A stretch of 64,000 bases of DNA. Origin: Clarkia xantiana subsp. parviflora (Eukaryota > Streptophyta > Magnoliopsida > Myrtales > Onagraceae). Under the pieces are notes generated by a model. It worked only from the letters and a program-made list of their open reading frames with translations, was not told the DNA's origin and did not search any database. Shown piece by piece: positions 33,431-44,609 of the stretch; positions within the stretch are counted from its first letter, which is position 1; each line of letters opens with the position of its first letter. The DNA lies in NCBI GenBank assembly GCA_036873135.1, contig JAPTYO010000059.1:6007066-6071065 (forward strand), given 5' to 3'. Made by a program: the position numbers and the translations under genes.

Positions 33431-35480
33431 CTGGGTTTTCATCCAGCGGTTTGGCAACGTGATTATCAGGCTCAACTTGATTCGCACTTGCAGCAACAGA
33501 GATTTATGTGGTAGGATTGGCCCCTGCACTGGATTTATTATGAAAATGTCCCCATCTTCATTTACCATTCAATTGCGTTCCTGCCTCAAATCTCCCACTC
33601 GAAGTAAGTGGGACCTGACTATCATCGTTATCCTGCTCCAATTCGATCAAGACTTCGTCTGTTCTGATTTCACCAAGCGTTGGAATTTCGTCCTCAAGGA
33701 ATGTGACGTCTCTGGACTCATGTTCGACCACGCTACCATTTTCCTGAGCTGACACAAACACATAACCTTTTGAGTTCTCTGAATATCTTATGAAGATACT
33801 CTTGAGTCCTCTTGGTCCTAACTTGCCAAAATGGCTATCAGTTGTGTGTGTATAGGTCGTGCAACCCCACAGTTGCAACCTGATAAGGTCTAATTCTCTA
33901 CCAGTCCATAACTCATATGGTGTCGTGTCTACCGCTTTTGTTGGAACAAGGTTTACTATATGAGTTGCAGTCATCAACGGGTCCCCCCATAAGGAGATCG
34001 GAAGTTGTGCCTATGTCATCATAGTTCTGACCATGTCCAGGAGTGTTCGATTACGATGTTCAGCCACACCATTTTGTTGCGGTGTGTTTGGGATTGTCGT
34101 TTGACAAGCAATTTCCTTTTCTTTGCACAACTTATTGAACTCATTAGAGATATATTCTCCACCTCTATCAGTGCGTAGGGTTTTCACCTTTCGCTCATGC
34201 TGATTCTCGACAAGCTTTAGAAAACTCATAAAGCAATCTATAGCTTCGGATTTGCGAGTAATCAGATGAGTAAACCCATAACGGGTAAAGTCGTCAATGA
34301 AAGTTGCGAAGCATCGTTTACCACCCCTAGCGGTTACATTCATTGGTCAACATACGTCGGAATGAATCAGATGCAATGGATACTCGGCTCGTTGAGCTTC
34401 GCCAAATGGCTTGCGGGTGGACTTCCCAGCTAGACAGTCATGGAAAGTGTGCCTTACCACGTTGTTAGTTTCGGGCAGAATCCCACGTCGAGCTAACGAC
34501 TAAACCCTGTCATAGATTACATGTCTGAGCCTTGCATGCCATCCAGCCGCGTCAGTTTCTGCTTCCTTGGAAGACAATGTATACATACTATTCGAATTTA
34601 TGCTACCATTCAAATCCATTTTAATGAGACCATTAGAGGAAAACGCATGTCCATACAAGACATTGCCTTTATTTATCCGAACAAGGGTCTTCTCAAATGA
34701 TAAAACAAAGTTATTATTCATAAGAGCGGAAACAGAAACAACATTTCTACGGATTTTAGGAGCAAAAAGTACATTTTCAAAAGTATGGTTCTGCCATTGT
34801 TCATAGACAACTTGCAGTTCCCTACTCCTATGACTTCAACTTGTGAGTTGTCGCCAATGTATATCCTTTTAGAATCCTTTGGCAATCGTCTAAACTTGGC
34901 AAATAGTCCTTTGTCGTTGGCTATGTGGTCTGTTGCGCCTGAATCAAGAATCCAAGAAGGATTTGAGTCAGTTAACATGACGGTTGAGGAAACTAAAGCT
35001 TCCATAACATAACCAACATCGCGTACCTTATTAGGGTGCGATTTGCTGGAACCTGCCCCATCGCCTATGCGGCATGGGCTGGAGTTCCCGCAGACTATCT
35101 CAGATTTTAGACTGAGACTGCCCTGTTTAGGCTTAGTCAATATTTTATCATCGACAACCTGTTGTATCTTTCCCTTGTTCATGTTCTTCCTCTTCCTCTG
35201 CCCAGTTTGTCCTGAAATCTATGTATCTTTCGATATTGATTCTAATCGAGATTCTTCCATTCTGATCAATTTTAGGACAGATGCAAGATCTAGCACGAAA
35301 CCACTAATAGTTAAGAAACCCTTGGCTGCTCTCCAGGACCTCAGGAGAATCCCGATGATGGCTTGAATTTTATCCCATTCACCCATCTGATTATCTTCTT
35401 CTAATGGTTTCCACATTTGGAGGAGCTCGTATACCTTTTCAAGTACACTTTTATTGTTGTTGTTTAGGCAATCTTCCATA
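33431..35480 (-). pseudogene. Copia-2 gag C-terminus, protease and integrase
   Basis: Minus-strand frames give KVYELLQMWKPLEEDN and IIGILLRSWRAAKGFL (gag), NPSWILDSGATDHIANDK (protease, about 34965-34910), WHARLRHVIYDRV (pre-integrase; the usual GH has become RH), DDFTRYGFTHLI, LRTDRGGEYISNEFNKLCKE and TPQQNGVAEHRNRTLLDMVR (integrase), then YELWTGRELDLIRLQLWGC and a Ser/Thr-rich linker. The parallel to Copia-1 is nearly residue by residue. Frame changes at several points and loss of RT make it inactive. Confidence 0.87.
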
Positions 35481-35672
35481 GTTTGTATAAGTGGGTGCAG
35501 TATGACTGCTATGCCACTTCCGTATTTCAGGAAGAGTGCATCCTAGATGTCCTTTGTCATTGGAACATCCTTATACTCGTCATGGAAGTCCTGAGACATC
35601 TCAGACAGCAACATCTCCTTTGCTTTCTCATCATCTTGCTCTCATTGGAAATGGGTGAATGCTAGTCCTTTA

Positions 35673-36042
35673 TGTTAGGATCGATTCTCTCAACACTCAC
35701 AAACGGATTAAAAGAAAGCAATAAAGAACACAAGATTTAACGTGGTCCGTTCAACGCGACCTACGTCCACGGGCAAAGGAGGAGCACCACTTCACTATCA
35801 CAATCAACACCGGAGGGTTACAATACAAGACCACATAGAACACTCAGTCTTACAATACATGTAGAGACCTATTACACAATGCTCTAACCACACGAATAAT
35901 CACTCGCCTAAACAAAACCTTACGCACAGAGCTAATACCCAAGTCTATGCACTCTGTTGATTATTAACCCTAGAAGACTACACCCTCACGCTACGAAGAC
36001 TCCATTTTCACTCTCACGACAGCACTGTTTTCTAAACCTAAG

Positions 36043-36091
<49 letters not shown>

Positions 36092-36219
36092 ACCGACCCA
36101 ATATATATATATTGTACAAGCAACAGCCCTAAGCATTCTCACGTGAGCTTCATGTTTCCTTAAACATAAACATGGGTTAATTGTTTAGACCCATTAAATT
36201 CAAGACACTAAACCCAACA
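35673..36219 (-). repeat. Copia-3 3' LTR
   Basis: On the plus strand it starts TGTTAGGATCGATTCTC and ends CACTAAACCCAACA, 547 bp, followed by the reverse complement of a purine-rich tract (aatctccacctt). It contains an (AT)n run at about 36047-36088. Confidence 0.93.
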
Positions 36220-36990
36220 AATCTCCACCTTATCTTGAATTTACCATAGCTCCACCATAACTTGTATTCTTCATAGCTCCACCTTGCTAGCGTGCTCCAT
36301 GGTCCGCTGCCTCCTTTGCCAAGGCCCCTGACGTGCCTAACCGATCTCCGCGAGATCCTAACTGAGCTCAAACGTTGGCCGGTCTCAGCTTTCACTACAC
36401 TGAGGCAACATGCCTCCAAGTCTTCAAACTTGACCAGTCTCCTGTCCCTGTCCCAGACTAACTGAATTGGAGTAGAAACAACATGCTCTTTCTGACCAGA
36501 AGAGCAACCAACCTCCAACTCCACCTTCTTCAAGACACTTTGTCTTCTCATATCATCATCCGTCAACAACACGTAGTTTAACGAAGGTGAATACCTGCCT
36601 GTTGGCCTGGTAGTCCTGGATGATCTCCTCAACACCTGCCCAGGTGTTACTAGATCTACCTCTGACTTGATCTCTGGCTCCCTTGGGGTCTTCGCGAAAC
36701 TGACTCATTTCTTCTTCCCCGTAACACATATTTCACAGAGTCCCTTGTCAACACACTTCAGGCCCTCTAAAGCTCCTTTCTTCACCAGCATCTTCATTCC
36801 TTTAACATTCATATGTCTGGATGCACTCTTCTCAATAGCAGACGCGTTTACACACCCTTCAATGGTGTACAAGGTTCCAGATTTAAGGCCCTGTGCTACA
36901 ACCATAACACCCTTCTTGATCTTCCACGAACCATTCCCAAACTCTGCTGCATAACCTGTGCGATCCAACTGACCAACCGAGATCAGATTC
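36220..36990 (-). pseudogene. Copia-3 remnant: post-integrase linker joined to pre-integrase segment
   Basis: Minus strand: DVRYIPGLKKNLISVGQLDR and LCEICVTGKKK (GAG-pre-integrase, down to about 36705) are followed within a few dozen bases by LRRSSRTTRPTGRYSPS, the Copia linker that normally precedes RT. Thus most of integrase is missing. RT and RNase H are missing too: the frame then passes into the short 3' region and polypurine tract. Confidence 0.8.
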
Positions 36991-37028
36991 TTCTTGAGAC
37001 CAGGAATGTACCTGACATCTTCCAATGT

Positions 37029-38024
37029 TCACTGATTTCTTGCTGAACTGTGAATGCAGACATTCCCCTTTCCTTCGATCTCCAACACCTTGTTGTCTGC
37101 AAGATACACCTTTCCAAAATTTCCTGACTTGAAATTTCGGAACAACTTCTTGCTCGGAGAGGAATGAAGCGACGCTCCAGAATCCACAATCCAGGATTCA
37201 AGTGAGTTGTCCAAACTGAGGGTTAACACGTCCCCAATGTCTTCTGCTGAGTTCACAGAATCACTATCATAGCCAGGTTCGTGATTCTTCTTCTTTGACT
37301 TCGGACAATCAGATCGATAGTGGCCTATTTCACCACAATTCCAACATGTTCCCTGTGGTATTCCTCTGTTTCCTGATTTTGAGCGTCCATGCTGATTAGA
37401 ACCCTTTGATTTACTTCTTCCCCTTCTGTCAACACTGAAAGCACTTCCTGATGACTCACCAATTTCTCTTTTACGAATGCTTTCGCTAAGAATAACGTCT
37501 CAGATTTCATCAAACTTCAGCTTCTCAGATCCACGGGAACTACTAACTGCGGAAACAATAGTATCCCACGACTCGGGCAGAGATGACAACAAAATTAAAG
37601 CTTTAACCTCATCCTCAAAATTAATCTCAACATAACTCAATTGCGAAACAATCATATTAAAAGCATTAATATGTTCAGCAACAGAACCACCTTCAACTAT
37701 CTGTAAATTGAATAATCTACGCATCAGATATACCTTGTTCATCGCCGATGGTTTCTCGTACATGTTTGCCAACGCCTTCAGCACGTCTGCTGTCGATGTT
37801 TCCTTGACGATGTTGAACGCAACGTTCCTGGACAAGCACAACCGGATCAGCCCTAGAGCTTGTCGATCCTTGAGCTTCCACTGTTGCTCCGTCATGGATT
37901 CCGGCTTCTCCCCGGACAAGGGTTTGTACAGATTCTTCTGGTACAAATAATCTTCAATCTGCATCTTCCAGAAACCGAAATCGTTTCCATCGAACTTCTC
38001 TATTCCAGCTTTCGATAACTCCAT
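37029..38024 (-). pseudogene. Copia-3 gag, zinc knuckle and protease
   Basis: Gag starts with ATG at 38024 (MELSKAGIEKFDGNDFGFWK), shortly after the primer-binding site, and has the Copia-gag blocks MRRLFNLQIVEGGSVAEHIN and LSSLPESWDTIVSAVSSS. A stop at 37500 and frame change precede the knuckle CWNCGEIGHYRSDC (C-x2-C-x4-H-x4-C) and the protease motif SWIVDSGASLH (about 37190-37160). A stop after the SSARNQ segment (about 37030) ends this part. Confidence 0.87.
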
Positions 38025-38050
38025 CTTCAGTGATCATGTTGAATCTTCTT

Positions 38051-38063
38051 AGCTCTGATACCA
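38051..38063 (-). other. Copia-3 primer-binding site
   Basis: The reverse complement reads TGGTATCAGAGCT, the initiator-Met tRNA site, three bases inside the 5' LTR end at 38066. Confidence 0.9.
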
Positions 38064-38065
38064 AT

Positions 38066-38458
38066 TGTTAGGATCGATCCTCTCAACACTCACAGACGGA
38101 TTAAAAGAAAGCAATAAAGAACACAAGATTTAACGTGGTTCGGTCAGCGCGACCTACGTCCACGGGCAAAGGAGGAGCACCACTTCACTAGCACAATCAA
38201 CACAGGAGGGTTACAAGACAAGACGACATAGAGCACTCACTCTTACAATACATGTAGAGACCTATTACACAATTCTCTAACCACACGAATAATCACTCGC
38301 CTAAACAAACCCTTACGCATAGAGCTAATACCCAAGCCTATGCACTCTGTTGATTATTAACCCTAGAAGACTACACCCTCATGCTATGAAGACTCCTTTT
38401 TCACTCCCACAGCAGCACTGTTTTCTAAACCTAAGCCATATATATATATAGACAACCG

Positions 38459-38514
<56 letters not shown>

Positions 38515-38618
38515 ACAAGCAACAACCCTAAGCATTCTCACGTGGGCTTCATGTTTCCTTAAACATAAACATGGGTTAATTGTTTAGACCCATTAAATTC
38601 AAGACACTAAACCCAACA
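38066..38618 (-). repeat. Copia-3 5' LTR
   Basis: On the plus strand it starts TGTTAGGATCGATCC and ends CACTAAACCCAACA, 553 bp. An (AT)n tract at about 38463-38512 occupies the same position as in the other LTR but differs in length and arrangement. Confidence 0.93.
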
Positions 38619-38763
38619 CCTTAGTGAGACCATCATCTGATCAACTCATTTTCTTTTGAACGTGGTCTATAAGACATTGACCTTTCAGGAGTGTGTTGAC
38701 GCGTTTGCTCCACGAGTCGTAGTTCGTCTCAATTAAAAGCTCATTAGCACAAGATGAAGCCAT
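38619..38763 (-). pseudogene. Copia-2 gag N-terminus
   Basis: ATG at 38761-38763 gives MASSCANELLIETNYDSWSK then VNTLLKGQCLIDHVQKK, followed by a stop. The start matches Copia-1 gag at 7873. It is separated from the rest of gag by Copia-3. Confidence 0.8.
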
Positions 38764-40756
38764 CTATACTGTAATTCGTTACTAACACATTGATAATCAT
38801 GCATAATCAGGGAGACAATAACAATTTGAGAAAGAATTGCATAAATCAGATATCTATTAAGATGGAATACGACAAATAATGATTCATCAGCCATCTAAAC
38901 CAACCGACCGCCAGTAAACCGAGGGAAGGGGGTTCGTGAAAGAGTTCAGATTATCGTCGTCTTCAATCCAATAGATCAGTCTCTTAAAAATGGTTTTATT
39001 CGCAAATTACCGGAACGGGATCTTTGAAATAAGCATACCCGATCTTGGCTTTCCCAAGACCCTTTTGTATTTAAAAATGTTCCGATGAACTTACGCATGC
39101 CTATATAATTCTACTTCACAAGTAAATTATCATAGCAAGCCAAAAATTCATCAATCAAACCATACATCATCCATACGTGTCATGCGTTTAATGTTCCAAG
39201 AAACTCATGCTAGAATTTACAATTCTACCTTCCAAGTAAACTATCACATGCAACTACATCCTCAACATTCAAGCATACGTGTCATACATGAATACTTCCA
39301 CATCAATCATGCATATTTGGTGACTGCTTTTGTTTTTAAAACATTTAAAATATTAGGGGCTGACTTGCAATTCATGCTTACAATTAATCATGCATGTTTC
39401 TGGACATGAATCCTAGACAATCACAACTATTACATCATGTCTGTCCTAATGCGCAAACCATATATTTAATCAGGGCTCCGCCACCAACATCCAGCTAGCT
39501 TGCATAATCAAGACACCTGTTCTAATAAATATATGTGACAAAAAGTAAACAATTGCAATTCAGCCCTCTAATTGATCCAATCCCTAAATCATGCATTTCC
39601 GAGATCCATCCCCATAATTGAAACTAGGCATTATGGTTTAATAAAAAACATGAAAGTTTTAAACCTACGAGCACTGTGTAGACTAATTAAAGTTAAAAAA
39701 ACATTTGGATTTTAAAACTTGATCATCCTATTTTATTAATTGACTTGAAATGGATTTTGAAAAATCCGATTCGGTTCAGTCAATTTCAGTCCGGTTCGGT
39801 CTAGAAAATCCGGTTCGGTTCAGTCCTGTTTTATTTTCAAAATCCGGTTCGGTTCAATCACTCAAAACCGGTTCGGTTAGGTTCACTTAGTTACCCCGGT
39901 TCGACCCAACCCGGCTAGGTCGAACCGATTAAGAAAATCCGGTTTGGTTTTATTCCTATCCGGTTTAGCAAATTGGATCGGAAAATTAATCATACAAGGG
40001 TTGGGCCGAAATAATCTTGTGGGCTAAATAGGGTTTTAAAGTCCACTAAAAACTTAACTTAGCCTCCAAGTATTATTAACTATATAAAATAATTTCCAAT
40101 ATTGCATATATATATATATAAATCGGCACCCATAAACATATATATATTTGCTGCCAATATTCTATCTATAAGACAAAATCAATCAACAATATATATATAT
40201 ATATAAATTTCGGTCCAATATATATATATTTTCTTAATCTTTTAGGTAACTAAATCTATCAATAATATATTTAATCCCTATAATTTAGCTAGATATATTG
40301 ATAGTTATATATTTCTATATATTTAATGTGAACCTATCCTTATGTTTCTAATTATAGATATATTGTTACCTTTAATAAAAAATTAAAATATGGTAAACAA
40401 TGACCTTAAAATTTCGGCCGAAACTTTTAACTTGAAGCCTAAGAAATTAAATTTTTTACCTTGTAAATCTCATTAGGGTTCAGCCAAAAACACCAAAATG
40501 GAAGCAAATGGTAAAATTTCAAGATCAAATTTTTAATCAGATCTACAATCCAATGTTTGATTTTGATAAAAAAAAAAAAAAAATCCACTTATTCTTGAAG
40601 ATAATGAATATCAAATTTTACTAAGGACATCATGAAAAATTTCGGCTCTAACAATTTTAAAAATCGGAAATTTTAAACTATCACTCTTTAAAATTTCGGC
40701 CATCACCTTTAAAAATCAAGAACACTAATTTATCAAAATCAAGAACTTCTAACACA
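38764..40756 (-). other. Copia-2 untranslated leader
   Basis: About 2 kb between primer-binding site and gag. Parts match the Copia-1 leader in reverse complement (for example 39590-39640 with 7020-7060). It includes a GGTTCGGTT-rich patch at 39755-39970, as in Copia-1, and AT-rich patches with 'atatatat' runs. No coding. Confidence 0.7.
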
Positions 40757-40769
40757 GGCTCTGATACCA
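40757..40769 (-). other. Copia-2 primer-binding site
   Basis: The reverse complement reads TGGTATCAGAGCC, an exact initiator-Met site, separated by one base from the LTR end at 40771. Confidence 0.9.
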
Positions 40770-41139
40770 CTGTTGGATTATGGGGTTGACTAATACAGAA
40801 ACATAAGGCACATGCTTGTAATCAGAATTACGCAGCGGAAGATGTGCACATACCTTAAACCCTTTCCGTAGTCCCAAGGATCCTGCTGAGGGAGTTCACG
40901 ATCCACCGAACGAAACCCGTAAAAGTTCTTGTTAAGGAAGTCCTACGCGGTATAGTCTCCACAGCAAAACCTCTGATCGATTCTTGGCAGGGACGAATCC
41001 CAGGAGTAATTTGCTCCAAGCAAATTGCACACCATTGGTGTAGGAATATGGTTCGGCCGAAACTAGTATTAGGGAGGAGGGTTTTTCTCTCAAATCACCA
41101 CTTAGGAAGAATTGTGAATTACCCTTAAGAAAACCCTAA

Positions 41140-42097
41140 GGGCATGTTTGATTGCCGGTATTGCGATATCCTAATACCGGTATTAGCTAATACCGTGTTT
41201 GTGTCAACTTAGTATTGGTATTAGCTAATACTTGGTATTAGCTAATACTCAATTATAGAAGGAATTTGGTATTAATTAATACCATCTAAAAGTAAAGCAT
41301 TAGCTAATACCAATCTCTTAATTACCAATTTACCCTTGTAATATATGGCAAACTCTCACTGTTTACATCGTACCTTCGGGCCGGACCCCGTTTACATCGA
41401 AACTTCGGACACGGTTAGGGCCGAGTCATGTTCGGGCCGGGCTGGGTGGTTCGGGCCGTGCTGGGCGGTTCGGGCCGGGTTGGTCGGTTCGGGCCGGTCT
41501 GGTCGCTTCGGGCCGGGCTGGGTGATTCGGGCTGGGCTGGTCAGTTCGGGCCGGTCTGGGTGGTTCGGGCCAGGCAAGTCAATTCGTGTCGGGCTGTGCG
41601 GTTCGGGCCGGGCTGAGCAATTCAGGTTGTTCGGTCGGGTTGCTTTATGTTGCTTTGGTTTAGTTCGGGCTAGGCCCGGCTAGAACGGGCCGGGTCGGGC
41701 TAATCACTTTTTTCAATTGTTTTGTACTATTTTCTTTATATATATACATATTTATACATTAGCAAAAATAGTTTTTACTATTTATACATAAATTTGATTT
41801 TTTTTTTTATGAAAATATTATTTTAAATAATTGAAGTTACTTTTTTTTTGTTAAATTTTATCTTTGTTAAATTAATCATATGTAAAATATATCTTCATTG
41901 AAAATGCAAGTAAGGGTATTTAGGTCTTTTAGTCATTGTATTAGGATATCCTAATACAAAGTTCATTCAAACATTGTATTAGGATATCCTAATACATGGC
42001 TCAATCAAACATTGTATTAGATAAGCATGTATTAGCTAAGCATGTATTAGCTAATACCGGTATTAGGATATCGCAATACCGGCAATCAAACGTGCCC
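41140..42097. mobile_element. PIF/Harbinger-like non-autonomous element
   Basis: Ends are GGGCATGTTTGATTGCCGG and its inverse CCGGCAATCAAACGTGCCC, with terminal inverted repeats of about 55 bp continuing through GGTATTAGCTAATACC. The flanks show a 3-bp TAA on each side (41137-41139 and 42098-42100). Both points fit the Tourist/Harbinger class. It has no transposase. The centre holds a GC-rich tandem array (41385-41700) and AT-rich DNA; palindromes of the type AGGATATCCT repeat near the right end. Confidence 0.85.
41385..41700. repeat. GC-rich degenerate tandem array
   Basis: Units of roughly 18-22 bp built on TTCGGGCCGGGCTGG are repeated about 14 times, giving spurious Gly/Arg/Trp-rich frames on both strands. 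It sits inside the Harbinger-like element and contrasts sharply with the AT-rich DNA on either side. Confidence 0.85.
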
Positions 42098-42325
42098 TAA
42101 CACTCCTTATTTATAGGAGGAGCAAAGTGGACAAAAGTCCACTTTGCCCCTAACACGAAGTTTCGGCCGGCCATGTATAAGGGAGGCCCAATATTTGGGC
42201 CTCTCATGTCAATTGGGAATTGGGTCAAGCCCAATTACCCTAATGTGAGATTTACCCAATTTCTTAGGTAGCGTATACATATTAATGGACTCCTAATTAC
42301 GGCGCCCAATCTCCATATGCTAACA

Positions 42326-44609
42326 GATGAACACTTCATTGATGATTGTGTTCATCACATTAAAATGAAGCGTCAAACATCTAAACCACCACCATGGAAT
42401 ACACTCAACACTTCTAGTCATCTTCATTCTCTAGTTGGATTCGACATCTTACACGTTCACCGGTCCATTGGACTATTGGGCAACCCAATCCGCCGTTACT
42501 TTTACGAACTAGATTCAGCTAACGTGTCTGGTTCTTATAAATCTCTTCTCCATGAGAAGCAAGGGTCCATTCGACATATCCAAAGAGCGCTAGTCCCTTG
42601 GAATGTTCCTCTGACATGGATGCAGTGATATAGTGGTCATCGATCATGACTACCATCGAAGAATCTTTAACTATCCGTCATCTTTCTATGGATTTTCTTT
42701 TTTGGTCGTTAGTGTAGGAGTGCATTTATGCTGATAAAAGTCCACTCTTTTACCACCCCTTCCGCCTCTCATGCTTTGTTTATTTGTGACCGAGTTTACT
42801 AGTTGACACACGTTTGCAAAGCTGACATGTTATGTGCTAATGTGATCACGTTGCATCATTTGAATTCACAAACGATCTATCTTAGTAATGTCACATCTTT
42901 ACCCTCTCTACCTTCCACGGTTAACTTATGGTCATTTCTATTCTCAGAATGTTTAAGCTTTTTCATTTTTATACTTGATTATCTGAAAATGGTTTTTGCT
43001 CTTAAGCATATGTCAGTATTATATGGTGAATTTTGATTTTAATTAATTATATGGATTGACATGTATCATTGCTCTTACCTCTATCCTCTTTGTGTTTGGT
43101 GTTGTCCCTTTTGTGTTTTGCATTAATAATATTGCTTCTACTTAAAAAGAATAACTCTTTAAACTTTTTCCCCAAAGAATCAACTATATCTTTAAATTGA
43201 AATTTTTTATACAGTTCGATAAGATACAAAACTTTCTAAACTTCTGATCTAATAGTTAAAAATTCGATTTGAAATAAATTTAATTTGACTAATATTTAAC
43301 ATATAATATATTTAGGATTACTGACCGAAATTTGTGCATGATGGATTCATGGAATATAGTGATGACTTGGTTAATATGAGTTTATTTTATAAAACAAAAA
43401 TCGCTGGTTATAAAGAATCAACTTAAAGTTTATGGATATTGGGGAAAAAAAAAGAAGAAAGTTGATGGTTATCCTCATATATTTTGTTACTAATAATAAT
43501 TATTTTACATACACATTTTTAAATACCTATAAAACCATGTAATTTCCTTTGCATCTGTTTTCAACACTATAGATCTCTTGCAGATATTTATGTAATAATA
43601 ATAATTAAGTGGTTTGCAAAATTTTGCAATCGATGACACAAAAGTTGTAAAGTTAATGAATGCAAACTTTATAGAATTGATTTATTAATTAATAATGTGA
43701 ACCACAATGGGTGTGTAAACTAGAGTAGAATTTGGTTAATAGTGCATAAAAACTGAAAGTGTTGGTTTTGACATTAATTGCCTCGTTTAAATAAAAAGTG
43801 GTCCACACTAACTAACAAGTCCAGACTGGATCGTAGTTAAGAAGAGTGGGTTCTTGGTGTTAACTACTACTACTACTAGTGAATAGTGATATGATGGTGT
43901 GTCCACGTCCACCCACTCACTCCAATGCCATTGTCGACATAAAGCAAAGGAAAGATATTCAAAACCCTAATTAAACCTGCCCTGCCCTGCCCGCATCATA
44001 ATTTATCATGATGATTGTTCAAACTCTTATACATTTGCAGGCAGCAAAACCCAAGTTGTGGTAGCAGTTGAAACCACACGCTATGCTGGTAATAGTGGAT
44101 TTCTTGGCCGCCGGCTTTCCAAGACACATGCCTAACCATACCAACAACCATCTATCTAAACCATGTTCATCGGTTCTAACGCTTCATTCTTTAATAAAAA
44201 ATAAAAACTTCAATCTCCGCTAATGATTATTAAAATAAAAAAATATTCATAATCAAAATAATACCTCTTAAAATGACCCGACCAACCCAGTGCAAGTTGA
44301 AATTATTCTAGACGTGGAGCAAGTATGCTACATGTGATGCTTTCTTGATAGGCCTCTCCTAAAACCACCTCGCAGAAAACGCAACAAAAAAAAAAAAAAT
44401 CTGTATCTATTTATAACATATATATAAGACAACCATATCGATTCACCCACCCACCGTTCTCATCATCTCACTTTCTGAAATACTACTACATACATACACG
44501 TTTATACAAAACCCCCGCCCGCCATTCTTCCTTCCAACTTTTCGTACCCTCCTCTATTTATTATTGCACTTCACATTACAGTTTGTATCGAAACAAACAA
44601 TCGTCGTCG
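42326..44609. other. Intergenic; 3' flank of the DUF639 gene
   Basis: AT-rich, without a supported gene. An open frame up to 42628 includes a plausible but unrecognised stretch (LHEKQGSIRHIQRALVPWN); it begins inside the Copia-2 LTR, so it is not called as a gene. 44390-44609 probably holds the 3' UTR of the minus-strand gene. Confidence 0.45.

Larger units (their letters stand above)
35673..38618 (-). mobile_element. Copia-3: nested, internally deleted Copia retrotransposon
   Basis: Complete LTRs (35673-36219 and 38066-38618), an initiator-Met primer-binding site, gag with a zinc knuckle and protease, but integrase, RT and RNase H are deleted. Flanking 5-mers are CTTTA (35668-35672) and CCTTA (38619-38623), a probable target duplication with one change. 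It is inserted in gag of Copia-2. LTRs differ by a few percent by eye. The family differs from Copia-1/2 in LTR and gag. Confidence 0.92.
33431..42325 (-). mobile_element. Copia-2: truncated Copia of the Copia-1 family, with nested insertions
   Basis: Minus-strand order: 5' LTR (42325-40771, containing a Harbinger-like element), primer-binding site, long leader, gag start at 38763, insertion of Copia-3 (38618-35673), rest of gag, protease, integrase, and the linker after integrase. It ends near 33431 at 'gatgaaaaccca', corresponding to about 10830 in Copia-1. RT, RNase H and the 3' LTR are absent; instead the sequence runs straight into Gypsy-B. All reading frames are broken. Confidence 0.88.
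40771..42325 (-). repeat. Copia-2 5' LTR, interrupted
   Basis: On the minus strand it begins TGTTAGCATATGGAG at 42325 and ends CATAATCCAACA at 40771. Without the 958-bp insertion at 41140-42097 it would be about 0.6 kb, close to Copia-1's LTRs, with which it shares 'gccgtaattaggag' and the TATA region. Confidence 0.88.

Noticed and set aside
41345..41683. Gly/Arg/Trp-rich open frames on both strands
   Set aside because: Shadow of the GC-rich tandem array.
42317..42628. 103-codon open frame
   Set aside because: It starts inside the Copia-2 LTR and has no recognised domain; kept only as a note in the intergenic entry.
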